DNA of 64,000 nucleotides from Bernardetiaceae bacterium (GTDB taxonomy: Bacteria > Bacteroidota > Bacteroidia > Cytophagales > Thermoflexibacteraceae). Made by a program: the position numbers and the translations under genes. The stretch spans positions 47,482 to 111,481 of the forward strand of contig JANWVT010000011.1 of assembly GCA_025056255.1 (NCBI GenBank), read 5' to 3'. The notes beneath the pieces are model-generated. The model worked only from the letters and a program-made list of their open reading frames with translations, was not told the origin of the DNA and ran no database searches. Positions within the stretch are counted from its first letter, which is position 1. Each line of letters opens with the position of its first letter. Shown one piece after another: positions 35,836 to 43,697 of the stretch.

Positions 35836-38445
35836 CTACTCTTCCTGTTGATGCGATGAGGCACCGGGCAGTTTACCTGTTAGTTTTCGGTAAATCTCGT
35901 CCATATTGAGCCTGCCTTCTACAAGGAATTTTCGCAGCTGTGTATTGAGGTAAGAAACAATCATCAGCAATCCGCCGACAATAATCATTAACAAAATTTG
36001 TGTAAAACGTGAAACTCGCCAAATATCGTACGCTAACAGTTTGAGCAGCATCACTCCCAGTAAGGCTGATGCGATAATGCGAAAATCTTTGATACGCCAT
36101 TTCACTCCTAATAGCATAAAACCGAGAGCTATTAGTAACCAAAGTATTGGATAGAAAAATAGCTGTGTTTGGTCTAACAACCTATCTAAACTTTCCTGAA
36201 AAGATTGCTGTGGGTTGTACCCAAACAATACGTAGAGGTGGTCGAGCTCAGCAGTAAGGTGAAACACTAATGCTGCACACGCCAACCAAACTGAGTAGTC
36301 TATATTAGCAAAGTGGACATCCTGCTCGCTGTTTGGCTCCTGTTCAGTTGCTACCGATTCAGGTCGGAAAACACCATATTTGTAGGAAAGCAACAAGTAA
36401 ATAGCAGTTAGGTCAAGGGCGAGATTGATGTAGTGTACAAAAAACCACGATGCTTTTGCTGTTCCTAAAAGAAAGGCATTGCGCAAGTCTATTACTTTCG
36501 GATGAGCAAACACAATGTAAGAAATGACTGCTGTCATGAGGGTATAATGGGCAATATTTTGAAAACGGGCATTGCCTGTGCGCATAGCTACTACCCACAA
36601 AAGCAAAGCAAAAACCGTATTGTAGATACCTATCACCAATCGTTCTAACGAAGGATGTGCAAAGTGGTGATAGGTAAACTCCATATTGCCACACAAGTAC
36701 AATAACACCACACTGACCGTTAAAAATAATACCTGCAATTTGGGGGCTTCGTAAGTAAGGAACATCAGCCGCTCCGATGTTTGGTTTGCTTGCATGCGCA
36801 CTAAAATGAAGGACACTACATATGCTATCACAGCAGCTGCTGTTGCCAACACGGCATCATTAAAAAGAAAAACCGGAGCACTATCGCCAGTATAGGTATT
36901 GAACCAAATGATTAGCAACATGAGCAATGAAGCGGCAAAAGTTAGTACGGCTACGTCGCGGAAAAGTGCAACTTGCCAGTAGCGCGACAACAATAGCAGC
37001 AATACTGTTTCAACAAGCCATATCAGATGTAAGTTTTTAGCAGTGTGCCAAATGAGAATGGCTCCAATACTTACGCCTAAAAGCGCAAAGGTTTGTAAGT
37101 ATTTTCTAATGTACTTGTCGGATTGAGGCTTATTGTAAAGCCACCAGCCTACCGAGCCGTTGAGCAAGCTAATAGCAATAAGCCACCAGCCAAAATATTC
37201 GCCTACTAAAAAATGAGCGCTTAGCAAGCGATAGACCATAAATATGAAAAAAAAGACATTGAGCGAAAAGAAAAATAAGTCTCGCTCGCTCATTGGCACT
37301 TGGGTTTGGTCGTTGGGTAGCGGGCGTAAGCTATGCAGCACGTGCATAGCAAAGTAAGTCAGGTAAAACAACGTGCTGAATGTGAGACCAATTTGTAGCA
37401 TAGCTACACTACCCAAATTGACGCGCCATGCCCAACCTATGAAAATCAGTACAGTGGCTACAAAAGACAAATAGTTGAGTAGTGTCCATTGTTTGAAGTA
37501 GGCAATAGCAATAGTTACGCAAGTAATGAGCAGCAGATAGCCAAAGAAATACTCGTAGTACACTCTCTCTCCGCTGATAACAAAGGGAGTTAGGTAAGCA
37601 CCTATAATAGCTAAAACAGCAAAATAGCGCTGTTCGTAGTGTAGGGAAAGCCACAACGATAGCCCAACAATGCACAGCATGAAAAAGAAAGCAACAGGAT
37701 GGCTTAAAAAGTAGTATTCCTTAAATGCCAAGTAATTGGTGTAATACAAAATGAACAGCGCCGAAGTAGCAAACAGCAAGCTAAAAGTTTCGTTACTGTT
37801 TTCCATTCGCTTAGCAATGGCAAACAAAATACCCGAAGTCAGCAGCCCGATGGCAACGCGAGCTGCCTCGGGCAAAACGCCTTCGGCAATGCCATAGCGA
37901 ATGAGCATAGCAACACCAAGCGTAAAAATTAGGGCGGCTATTTTGCTAAAAACATCTTCATAAATAAAACGCTCAAAGTCGTCTTTGCTTTTGGAAAGTC
38001 TTTCCAGAATCATCTGTCGCGTTTTTTCATACGACAGTCCTTTTCTCTTAGCCACCTCTGCTCTAATTTGTTCTTCCAACTCATCTTCATCGGGCTCGAG
38101 AAAAGCTTTCAGATATACTTTTTGTTCTATCTTTTTCCAATCAATGGTAGTATCGGGTTGGTCTTTCCTTTCGTTTGTCGAACGCTTTCTAGGGGGTACG
38201 TAGAACGGATAGTGGCTTAGGTCGTAGTCCTTAGTGGCTTCGGACAAGCCTTTTTCCCGCAAAAGCCGATATGCGTCGTCTTCCAGTAAAGGGTTGTAGT
38301 CTCCTTTGGACTGTTGGATGGCTTCCCGATTTTCTAATATTTCAGCTACAAAACGGTCTATTTGCTCGGAGAGCGGGTCAGAAGGTTGCTGAGGGAGGTG
38401 TTCGTCCTCAGATGGAGGAGTGTGATGTTCGGGACTGTCAGCCAC
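35836..38445 (-). CDS. DUF2339 polytopic membrane protein
   Basis: 869 residues. The first about 160 are charged and cytoplasmic, rich in Glu/Lys and Pro, with a possible coiled coil (EQIRAEVAKRKGLSYEKTRQM). From about residue 165 to 850 there are some 25 hydrophobic helices, with family-typical segments such as KIAALIFTLGVAMLIRYGI and GAYLTPFVISGERVYY. This matches the DUF2339 predicted-membrane family, whose function is unknown. It starts 12 nt after a smaller membrane-anchored gene, suggesting joint expression. A PLC-like or transport role cannot be inferred. Confidence 0.85.
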   Translation of the reverse strand: MADSPEHHTPPSEDEHLPQQPSDPLSEQIDRFVAEILENREAIQQSKGDYNPLLEDDAYRLLREKGLSEATKDYDLSHYPFYVPPRKRSTNERKDQPDTTIDWKKIEQKVYLKAFLEPDEDELEEQIRAEVAKRKGLSYEKTRQMILERLSKSKDDFERFIYEDVFSKIAALIFTLGVAMLIRYGIAEGVLPEAARVAIGLLTSGILFAIAKRMENSNETFSLLFATSALFILYYTNYLAFKEYYFLSHPVAFFFMLCIVGLSLWLSLHYEQRYFAVLAIIGAYLTPFVISGERVYYEYFFGYLLLITCVTIAIAYFKQWTLLNYLSFVATVLIFIGWAWRVNLGSVAMLQIGLTFSTLFYLTYFAMHVLHSLRPLPNDQTQVPMSERDLFFFSLNVFFFIFMVYRLLSAHFLVGEYFGWWLIAISLLNGSVGWWLYNKPQSDKYIRKYLQTFALLGVSIGAILIWHTAKNLHLIWLVETVLLLLLSRYWQVALFRDVAVLTFAASLLMLLIIWFNTYTGDSAPVFLFNDAVLATAAAVIAYVVSFILVRMQANQTSERLMFLTYEAPKLQVLFLTVSVVLLYLCGNMEFTYHHFAHPSLERLVIGIYNTVFALLLWVVAMRTGNARFQNIAHYTLMTAVISYIVFAHPKVIDLRNAFLLGTAKASWFFVHYINLALDLTAIYLLLSYKYGVFRPESVATEQEPNSEQDVHFANIDYSVWLACAALVFHLTAELDHLYVLFGYNPQQSFQESLDRLLDQTQLFFYPILWLLIALGFMLLGVKWRIKDFRIIASALLGVMLLKLLAYDIWRVSRFTQILLMIIVGGLLMIVSYLNTQLRKFLVEGRLNMDEIYRKLTGKLPGASSHQQEE

Positions 38446-38457
38446 TTGTGTAAAGAT

Positions 38458-38979
38458 TTACAGAAAGTTACGAACTTCTGCTTTTAAAAACTTGAGTGCT
38501 TGCCCCGTAATGTCATCATTTTGGGCAATAATATTACTCATAATGGCTTTGGCTAATTGAATAGAAGGTGCCTCGGGGGGTACTTCGGTAGCAGAGTGGT
38601 TAATCATGGCAACCATATTGTCCATAGCAGAGCGAATTTTCTCCCAAGCCTCATCGCTCATATATACTTGCTGCGAAAAATTATGAGCAAACTCGTTGCG
38701 AATTTCTTCTAATAAAACACTCTGCAACTGAATGGCATTCATTTCGCTATTGTTGAGGCGCATAAGCAGGTTGGGGGCAGAAATGCGCTCTAAAAAAAGC
38801 GCCATGCGTTCGTAGGCTTGCAAACGCAGTGGCAAAGAAACATCTATATACTTGGCTTTCAGCTCTACCAAACGCCGTTCAAAGTCCTTGTTTAGAAAAG
38901 CGCGGATGGTCAGATACATGCCATACAGTACAATACCAGCAGGAAGGATAATTTTTAACAATTCGATTGTGAATTCCAT
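38458..38979 (-). CDS. Membrane-anchored hypothetical protein
   Basis: 173 residues. One N-terminal membrane helix (LLKIILPAGIVLYGMYLTIRAFL, about 7-29) is followed by a helical cytoplasmic region: RRLVELKAKYIDVSLPLRLQAYERMALFLERI, then EIRNEFAHNFSQQVYMSDEAWEKIRSAMDNM. I recall this as a conserved Bacteroidota protein of DUF7935-type, but I am not sure of the family label. The repeated arrangement in front of the DUF2339 gene, 12 nt apart, suggests that they act together. No catalytic motif is visible. Confidence 0.75.
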   Translation of the reverse strand: MEFTIELLKIILPAGIVLYGMYLTIRAFLNKDFERRLVELKAKYIDVSLPLRLQAYERMALFLERISAPNLLMRLNNSEMNAIQLQSVLLEEIRNEFAHNFSQQVYMSDEAWEKIRSAMDNMVAMINHSATEVPPEAPSIQLAKAIMSNIIAQNDDITGQALKFLKAEVRNFL

Positions 38980-39001
38980 AGCGTATATTTTTTCACAGTA
39001 T

Positions 39002-39029
39002 TTGAAATTAGCTAATCTGCCTACTTTTG
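39002..39029 (+). promoter_or_regulatory. Promoter of the IscA-like gene
   Basis: TTG at 39002-39004, 17-nt spacer, TACTTTTG at 39022-39029: a Bacteroidota promoter with both boxes. Transcription would begin near 39036, 17 nt before the ATG at 39053. Confidence 0.55.
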
Positions 39030-39052
39030 CTGCAAATTTCGTTTAAAAAAAC

Positions 39053-39349
39053 ATGGAACTGCAACCTGTCAGCATTACTCCCACAGCAGCAAACGAAATT
39101 CGCTACATCATGCAAAACAAAGGCATTCCAGAAGGCTATGCCCTGCGCGTGATAGCAGAAGGCACTTCGGGCTGTGGTGGTGCACGTTTCCGACTGGGTT
39201 TCGACAAGCCTCGCGAAGGCGATCAACAATACATTACACAAGATATTCCTGTGCTGTACGAAAAGCGCCACCTGATGTTTCTGATGGGGCTGGAAATAGA
39301 TTTTGAAGAACGCGAAACCGAGCGAGGATTTGTCTTCAACCGGAAATAA
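39053..39349 (+). CDS. IscA/HesB-like protein lacking the C-terminal Cys pair
   Basis: 98 residues, starting PVSITPTAANEIRYIM, the N-terminal helix of the A-type iron-sulfur carrier family, followed by LRVIAEGTSGCGGARFRLGFD with the first conserved Cys. The family then needs a C-terminal CGCGxSF pair; here the end is [13 protein letters not shown], with no Cys. The protein therefore cannot bind a cluster in the classical way. It may be a degenerate scaffold or another role. Its 3' end overlaps the convergent aroQ gene by 14 nt. A promoter lies just upstream. Confidence 0.85.
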   Translation: MELQPVSITPTAANEIRYIMQNKGIPEGYALRVIAEGTSGCGGARFRLGFDKPREGDQQYITQDIPVLYEKRHLMFLMGLEIDFEERETERGFVFNRK

Positions 39350-39785
39350 AAGGTTTGCCGAATAGATGCAACAAGTGCATCACTGCCAAGCGGTAGCCAT
39401 TTAACCCGCAGCCAACAATACTGCCCTTCGCATGTAGGCTAATGTAGCTATGATGCCGAAAAGGCTCGCGAATATGGATATTGGAAATATGTACCTCTAC
39501 CACTGGCGAGGAAATAGCAGCAACCGCATCACCTAAGGCTACGGAGGTATGTGTTAGCCCGCCTGCATTGAGTACGATGCCTGTTTGGCTAAACCCAACC
39601 TCGTGCAATTTGTCAATGAGCAGCCCCTCGTGATTAGACTGGAAATAAGACAAGTGTATTGAGTTGCTAAATTCCTTTTTCAACTGGTTGAAAAAATTTT
39701 CAAAAGTAATACTGCCATAAATTTCAGGTTCGCGTTTGCCTAACAAATTGAGGTTAGGTCCGTTTATAATGATGATTTCCGTCAT
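39336..39785 (-). CDS. aroQ: 3-dehydroquinate dehydratase, type II
   Basis: Third step of the shikimate pathway. 149 residues, the usual size of the dodecameric type II enzyme. Motifs are [19 protein letters not shown] at about 5-23 with the catalytic Tyr, the [15 protein letters not shown] region at about 75-89, and [18 protein letters not shown] at about 96-113 with the catalytic His. The gene is convergent with the IscA-like gene and divergent from pdxH, 47 nt away. Confidence 0.95.
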   Translation of the reverse strand: MTEIIIINGPNLNLLGKREPEIYGSITFENFFNQLKKEFSNSIHLSYFQSNHEGLLIDKLHEVGFSQTGIVLNAGGLTHTSVALGDAVAAISSPVVEVHISNIHIREPFRHHSYISLHAKGSIVGCGLNGYRLAVMHLLHLFGKPFISG

Positions 39786-39832
39786 CGCAAGTGCGAATTT
39801 ACCGTTGTAATTTCGTCCAAAATACGAACTTT

Positions 39833-40468
39833 ATGCAAATCTCCGATATTCGCAAGGAATATACCCGACATACTTTAAATGAAACAGATGTAGCAGCCTC
39901 GCCATTTGAACAGTTTCGCAAATGGTTTGAAGAAGCCCTACAAAGCGGGCTGGCTGAACCTACGGCTATGAACTTAGCCACCGTTGGGTTAAATGGGCGC
40001 CCTTCTTCTCGGATTGTCTTGTTGAAACACCTCGATACGGGCTTTGTATTTTTCACGAACTACAATAGCCGCAAAGGTGCCGACTTGCAACATAATCCGT
40101 ATGCAGCACTCACTTTTCACTGGGTAGAGTTAGAACGACAAGTGCGCATAGAAGGACGAGTGGAAAAAGTAGAAGCGACACTTTCAGACGAATACTTCAA
40201 CAGTCGCCCGTTGCTCAGTCGGATAGGAGCTATTGCCTCCGAGCAAAGCCAACCTTTGCCCGACAGAACTGTATTAGAAGAAAAGATGCGAATACTAGAA
40301 GCCCAATATGCTAACCAACAGCCACCTCGCCCTCCTCATTGGGGAGGCTATCGGTTACTGCCCGATTATTTTGAGTTTTGGCAGGGGCGCCCCAGTCGCT
40401 TGCACGACCGCATCGTGTACGAACCTGCCGCAGGTGAAACTTGGAAAATTTATCGTTTAGCTCCTTAA
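39833..40468 (+). CDS. pdxH: Pyridoxamine 5'-phosphate oxidase
   Basis: FMN-dependent oxidation of pyridoxamine/pyridoxine 5'-phosphate to PLP. 211 residues from the ATG at 39833; the open frame to 39791 would cross the divergent promoter region. Family segments: [51 protein letters not shown] and the C-terminal [13 protein letters not shown], all FMN/PLP-binding. A near-consensus -7 element TAATTTCG lies about 20 nt upstream. PLP is the cofactor of two enzymes encoded in this window (the decarboxylase and the cystathionine enzyme). Confidence 0.95.
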   Translation: MQISDIRKEYTRHTLNETDVAASPFEQFRKWFEEALQSGLAEPTAMNLATVGLNGRPSSRIVLLKHLDTGFVFFTNYNSRKGADLQHNPYAALTFHWVELERQVRIEGRVEKVEATLSDEYFNSRPLLSRIGAIASEQSQPLPDRTVLEEKMRILEAQYANQQPPRPPHWGGYRLLPDYFEFWQGRPSRLHDRIVYEPAAGETWKIYRLAP

Positions 40469-40487
40469 CAACCCAAACCAAGTTGGT

Positions 40488-40892
40488 TTATTCGGTCAGC
40501 CATTGCTTGGCTTGCTGTACGGTGTCAAAATAGCGAGGTGCATCATACTTATCGGCTATTCCATCTTCTTCCATGAGCTGTTCCAGCGATACTTGCGCAA
40601 AAATGTCGCTACTTACCACAATAGCTATGCGTTTCAGGCTCATGGTGCGCGGTGCAATTTCCTTTGCCGTCCATTCTTGTAATTCAGGGCCGATGGTGAA
40701 GCGAAGATGGCGTAAATCGAGCAACAAGCGCTGTGGTTGATAGGTTTCGCAAAAGCCCGCGTAAGCAGTCATGTTAAACTTAAAATCCTCATCTGCCATC
40801 CGCTCATCTGCATCGGGAGTGTAGATGTAGCTGATAATCGAATTGGCAGCATCCCACTCGATAACAACGTACTTAGACTCATGTAGTTTCAT
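40488..40892 (-). CDS. STAS/SpoIIAA-like protein
   Basis: 134 residues with alternating strands and helices: YVVIEWDAANSIISYIYTP, then AGFCETYQPQRLLLDLRHLRFTIGPELQEWTAKEIAP, then RIAIVVSSDIFAQVSLEQLMEE. The fold resembles the SpoIIAA/STAS-like (SEC14-type) family, common in Bacteroidota and usually uncharacterised. No Ser/Thr in a classical DSxG phosphorylation site is visible, so it may not be part of the phosphorylation switch. It is 50 nt after the SpmAB gene and convergent with pdxH. A perfect 7-1-7 palindrome (40475-40489) overlaps its stop codon. Confidence 0.65.
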   Translation of the reverse strand: MKLHESKYVVIEWDAANSIISYIYTPDADERMADEDFKFNMTAYAGFCETYQPQRLLLDLRHLRFTIGPELQEWTAKEIAPRTMSLKRIAIVVSSDIFAQVSLEQLMEEDGIADKYDAPRYFDTVQQAKQWLTE

Positions 40893-40942
40893 ACCAATAG
40901 GTTATGTTTACTGAACGAAAAAATATCATCCCAATTTATGAT

Positions 40943-42178
40943 TTATGAATAAAAAAACAAATAAGCCATAAAAATAGCAGCTATGATGCCGGCAGCATCG
41001 GCAATTAAACCACAAGTGAGTGCATAGCGCGTGTTGCGAATACCCACCGAACCAAAGTAAACGGCTAACACATAAAAGGTAGTTTCGGTAGAGCCCTGAA
41101 TAATGCTTGCCAGCCTTCCTACGAAAGAATCGGCTCCATAGGTTTTCATAGCATCGAGCATCATGCCGCGTGCTCCGCTGCCGCTAAGTGGCTTCATGAA
41201 AGCTGTTGGCATAGCAGGCACAAACTCAGCATTGAGCCCTACTGCCTGCATGCTCCACCGCAAGCCCTCTATTAAGTAATCCATTGCCCCAGAGGTGCGA
41301 AAAACCCCAACAGCCACCAAAATAGCTACTAAGTAGGGAATGATGCCCACAGCTATCTGGAAACCCTCTTTTGCTCCCTCAATGAACGATTCGTACACAT
41401 TAATGCGCCTATGCCAAGCTAGTAATAAAAATCCGATAATGACGGCAAACAATATTAGGTTGCTGGCTACTGTGGAAATTAGGCTTATTTGTGCCTGCGG
41501 AAGCGTGCTCAAATAAAAGATTAGTGCCGCTACAAACACAACCAACCCACCTAAGTATGCCAGTACTACTTTGTTTAGTAGGTTGATTTTTTGATAGCAT
41601 GCTACGGCAACCATGCCCACAAGGGTAGAAAAAAAAGTAGCCAGTAAGATAGGGATAAATACATCTGAGGGGTCGGCGGCGCCCATTTGTGCCCGATATA
41701 CCATAATGTTGATAGGGATGATGGTCAGCCCAGAGGTATTGAGCACTAGAAACATAATCTGCGCATCGGAGGCGGTCTCTTTGCTTGTATTGAGTTCCTG
41801 CATCTCGCGCATGGCTTTCAAGCCCAAAGGAGTGGCGGCATTGTCTAAGCCAAGCATATTTGCCGAAAAGTTCATTAGAATGGAACCAATAACCGGATGG
41901 TCAGGGGGTAGTTGGGGAAACAACCGGTGGAAAAACGGACGCACGGCTTTTGCCAGCAGTTGAACTGCCCCTCCTTTCTCGCCAATGCGCATGAGCCCCA
42001 GCCACAGGGTCATCACTCCTGTTAGCCCCAGCGAAATTTCAAAGGCTGTTTTAGATGTCTCGAAAGTGTTTGCTACAATTTTTTGAAAAACTTCCGTGTC
42101 GCCCAAAAAAATGAGCTTTACAAGTGCTACCAAGAAGGCAACAAAGAAGAATATCAGCCAAATGTAGTTGAGTACCAT
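40943..42178 (-). CDS. Fused spore-maturation-type SpmA/SpmB protein (nucleoside-recognition Gate domain)
   Basis: 411 residues with about ten membrane helices. The N-terminal half matches SpmA (SANMLGLDNAATPLGLKAMREMQELN), and the C-terminal half matches SpmB (FKPLSGSGARGMMLDAMKTYGADSFVGRLASI, appearing as MKPLSGSGARG). In endospore formers these are two genes required for spore-core dehydration; here they are one protein in a non-sporulating type of genome. The ATG at 42178 is chosen because it follows the SDR stop by 4 nt; the open frame to 42214 would overlap it. Substrate unknown. Confidence 0.88.
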   Translation of the reverse strand: MVLNYIWLIFFFVAFLVALVKLIFLGDTEVFQKIVANTFETSKTAFEISLGLTGVMTLWLGLMRIGEKGGAVQLLAKAVRPFFHRLFPQLPPDHPVIGSILMNFSANMLGLDNAATPLGLKAMREMQELNTSKETASDAQIMFLVLNTSGLTIIPINIMVYRAQMGAADPSDVFIPILLATFFSTLVGMVAVACYQKINLLNKVVLAYLGGLVVFVAALIFYLSTLPQAQISLISTVASNLILFAVIIGFLLLAWHRRINVYESFIEGAKEGFQIAVGIIPYLVAILVAVGVFRTSGAMDYLIEGLRWSMQAVGLNAEFVPAMPTAFMKPLSGSGARGMMLDAMKTYGADSFVGRLASIIQGSTETTFYVLAVYFGSVGIRNTRYALTCGLIADAAGIIAAIFMAYLFFYS

Positions 42179-42182
42179 GTTT

Positions 42183-42893
42183 TTACTTGAGTTTTGCCAT
42201 GCCGCCGTCCACACCTATCACCTGTCCGGTAATCCAACTTGCAGCAGAAGATAGCAAAAAAATAGCGGCATCTGCTGGGTCTTGCGGCTCCCCTACCCTT
42301 CCGATGGGATGTCTTTTGGCAGAGGCTTCTTCTTTTTCGGGAGAAGAAAGCAAAGTTTGGGCAAGTGGCGTTCGAGTAAGGGAGGGAGCCACTGCATTAA
42401 CGCGAATTTTGCTTGGTGCAAATTCAGCGGCTAATGCACGCATCATTCCTTCTACTGCACCTTTGGCAGCCGAAATACTAGCGTGAAAACCCATGCCCAC
42501 TGAAACAGCAACCGTGCTAAATAGCACAATAGAAGCACCTTCTGGTGCTTTTCTAAGCAAAGGCAGTGCTGTTTGAATTACTTTCACGGCTCCTAGTACA
42601 TTTATTTCAAAGTCTTTGCGGAAATCGTCCAAAGTGAGGCGATTAAACGGTTTTAGGGTGATGCTTCCCGGGCAGTAAACTAGACCATCTAAGTGGTTGG
42701 GAAGATTTTCTAAGTGGGCGTTAGGGTCTAACACATCGTAGATAATGTGCCCTGCAATATCTAAACCTGCAGGGAAACGTCGTGAAGCTGAGTATACGCG
42801 AGCACCGGCATCAATTAAACGGTGTGCCATGGCATAACCAATACCAGAGCTTGCTCCTACAATCAGTAGGTTTTTTCCCTGAAAATTGAGCAT
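42183..42893 (-). CDS. Short-chain dehydrogenase/reductase lacking the catalytic Tyr
   Basis: 236 residues of the SDR fold. The nucleotide-binding GASSGIG is at about 13-19, and the NAG-like region reads VYCPGSI. The Ser region is LFSTVAVSVGMGF. The active-site YxxxK is altered: the Lys of AAKGAVEG is present, but the residue four before it is Ile instead of Tyr (ASISAAKG). The C-terminal GQVIGVDGG is normal. Without Tyr, ordinary carbonyl reduction is unlikely, so it may be a noncanonical or regulatory SDR. It ends 4 nt before the SpmAB gene and starts 45 nt after bshB1. Confidence 0.85.
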   Translation of the reverse strand: MLNFQGKNLLIVGASSGIGYAMAHRLIDAGARVYSASRRFPAGLDIAGHIIYDVLDPNAHLENLPNHLDGLVYCPGSITLKPFNRLTLDDFRKDFEINVLGAVKVIQTALPLLRKAPEGASIVLFSTVAVSVGMGFHASISAAKGAVEGMMRALAAEFAPSKIRVNAVAPSLTRTPLAQTLLSSPEKEEASAKRHPIGRVGEPQDPADAAIFLLSSAASWITGQVIGVDGGMAKLK

Positions 42894-42938
42894 ATGGTTG
42901 AGTTTTTAGTATTCCAACTGCAATGTACGCAATCCTTT

Positions 42939-43655
42939 TTAGACTGTATCAAACAAATTGCGCACGCCAATTTTGCGACTGACTGTAAACCCCTCGCCAT
43001 ACAATTTTCTAATGGCTTGTCCCATTTCGCGAGCACGCCCTTTGAGGAAATCTAAGAATTCAGGAGTAGCAATAAAAGTAGGTTCATTGTTCATGCCCGG
43101 CAGGTAAAACTGGGTCTGATATGCCAAAATGGCTTGCATTTTTTGCTCCCAGTAGTCAGAAATATCTACAATTAGGTCAGGTTCAACATAGTTGCTTTGC
43201 AACATGTGAAAAACCTGCTCAGGTCGCCAAGCTTGTTGGGGTTTGCCATCAAAAACAGTGGCTATTTTTTTGAGTCCAGCAAGAAAACAAGCCTCTTCGG
43301 TAAGTTGTGCAGCACGGGCATGGTCGGGGTGTCGGTCTTGAATGGCATTAGCAATGACAATACGGGGCTGGAACCGGCGAATTTGAGTAATCAAGGCGCG
43401 CTGGTGTGCTTCGTCGTTGGCAAAAAAGCCATCCTTAAAGCCCATGTTCTCTCGTACAGCAAGCCCCATGATGCGAGCTGCTTCTGCTGCCTCGCGGGCT
43501 CGTGTTTCTACCGTGCCGTTAGTACCTAACTCTCCGGCTGTTAGGTCAATAATACCTACCTTGTAGCCTTGTGCAATATGAGCAATCAGTGTGCCGCCGC
43601 AACCCAGTTCAGCATCGTCAGGATGCGCCATAATGGCTAAGATATCCAATTTCAT
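42939..43655 (-). CDS. bshB1: Bacillithiol biosynthesis deacetylase BshB1 (LmbE family)
   Basis: Removes acetyl from GlcNAc-malate on the way to bacillithiol. 238 residues from the ATG at 43655; the open frame to 43841 would overlap the divergent gene. Zinc motif AHPDDAELGCGG near the N-terminus, DLTAGELGTNGTVETR, and QDRHPDHARAAQL with the second metal His cluster match BshB1 closely. The BshA glycosyltransferase and BshC ligase genes are not in the window. On the opposite strand, 42 nt away, begins a trans-sulfuration enzyme, which fits cysteine supply for bacillithiol. Confidence 0.9.
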   Translation of the reverse strand: MKLDILAIMAHPDDAELGCGGTLIAHIAQGYKVGIIDLTAGELGTNGTVETRAREAAEAARIMGLAVRENMGFKDGFFANDEAHQRALITQIRRFQPRIVIANAIQDRHPDHARAAQLTEEACFLAGLKKIATVFDGKPQQAWRPEQVFHMLQSNYVEPDLIVDISDYWEQKMQAILAYQTQFYLPGMNNEPTFIATPEFLDFLKGRAREMGQAIRKLYGEGFTVSRKIGVRNLFDTV

Positions 43656-43668
43656 GGCGCAAAATTGA

Positions 43669-43676
43669 TAGATTTG
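43669..43676 (+). promoter_or_regulatory. -7 promoter element (TAGATTTG) of the cystathionine gene
   Basis: TAGATTTG matches TAnnTTTG, 21 nt before the ATG at 43698, in the 42-bp divergent gap with bshB1. No TTG at the usual spacing is seen. Confidence 0.5.
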
Positions 43677-43697
43677 CCTCGCAAAACCTGAACACAC

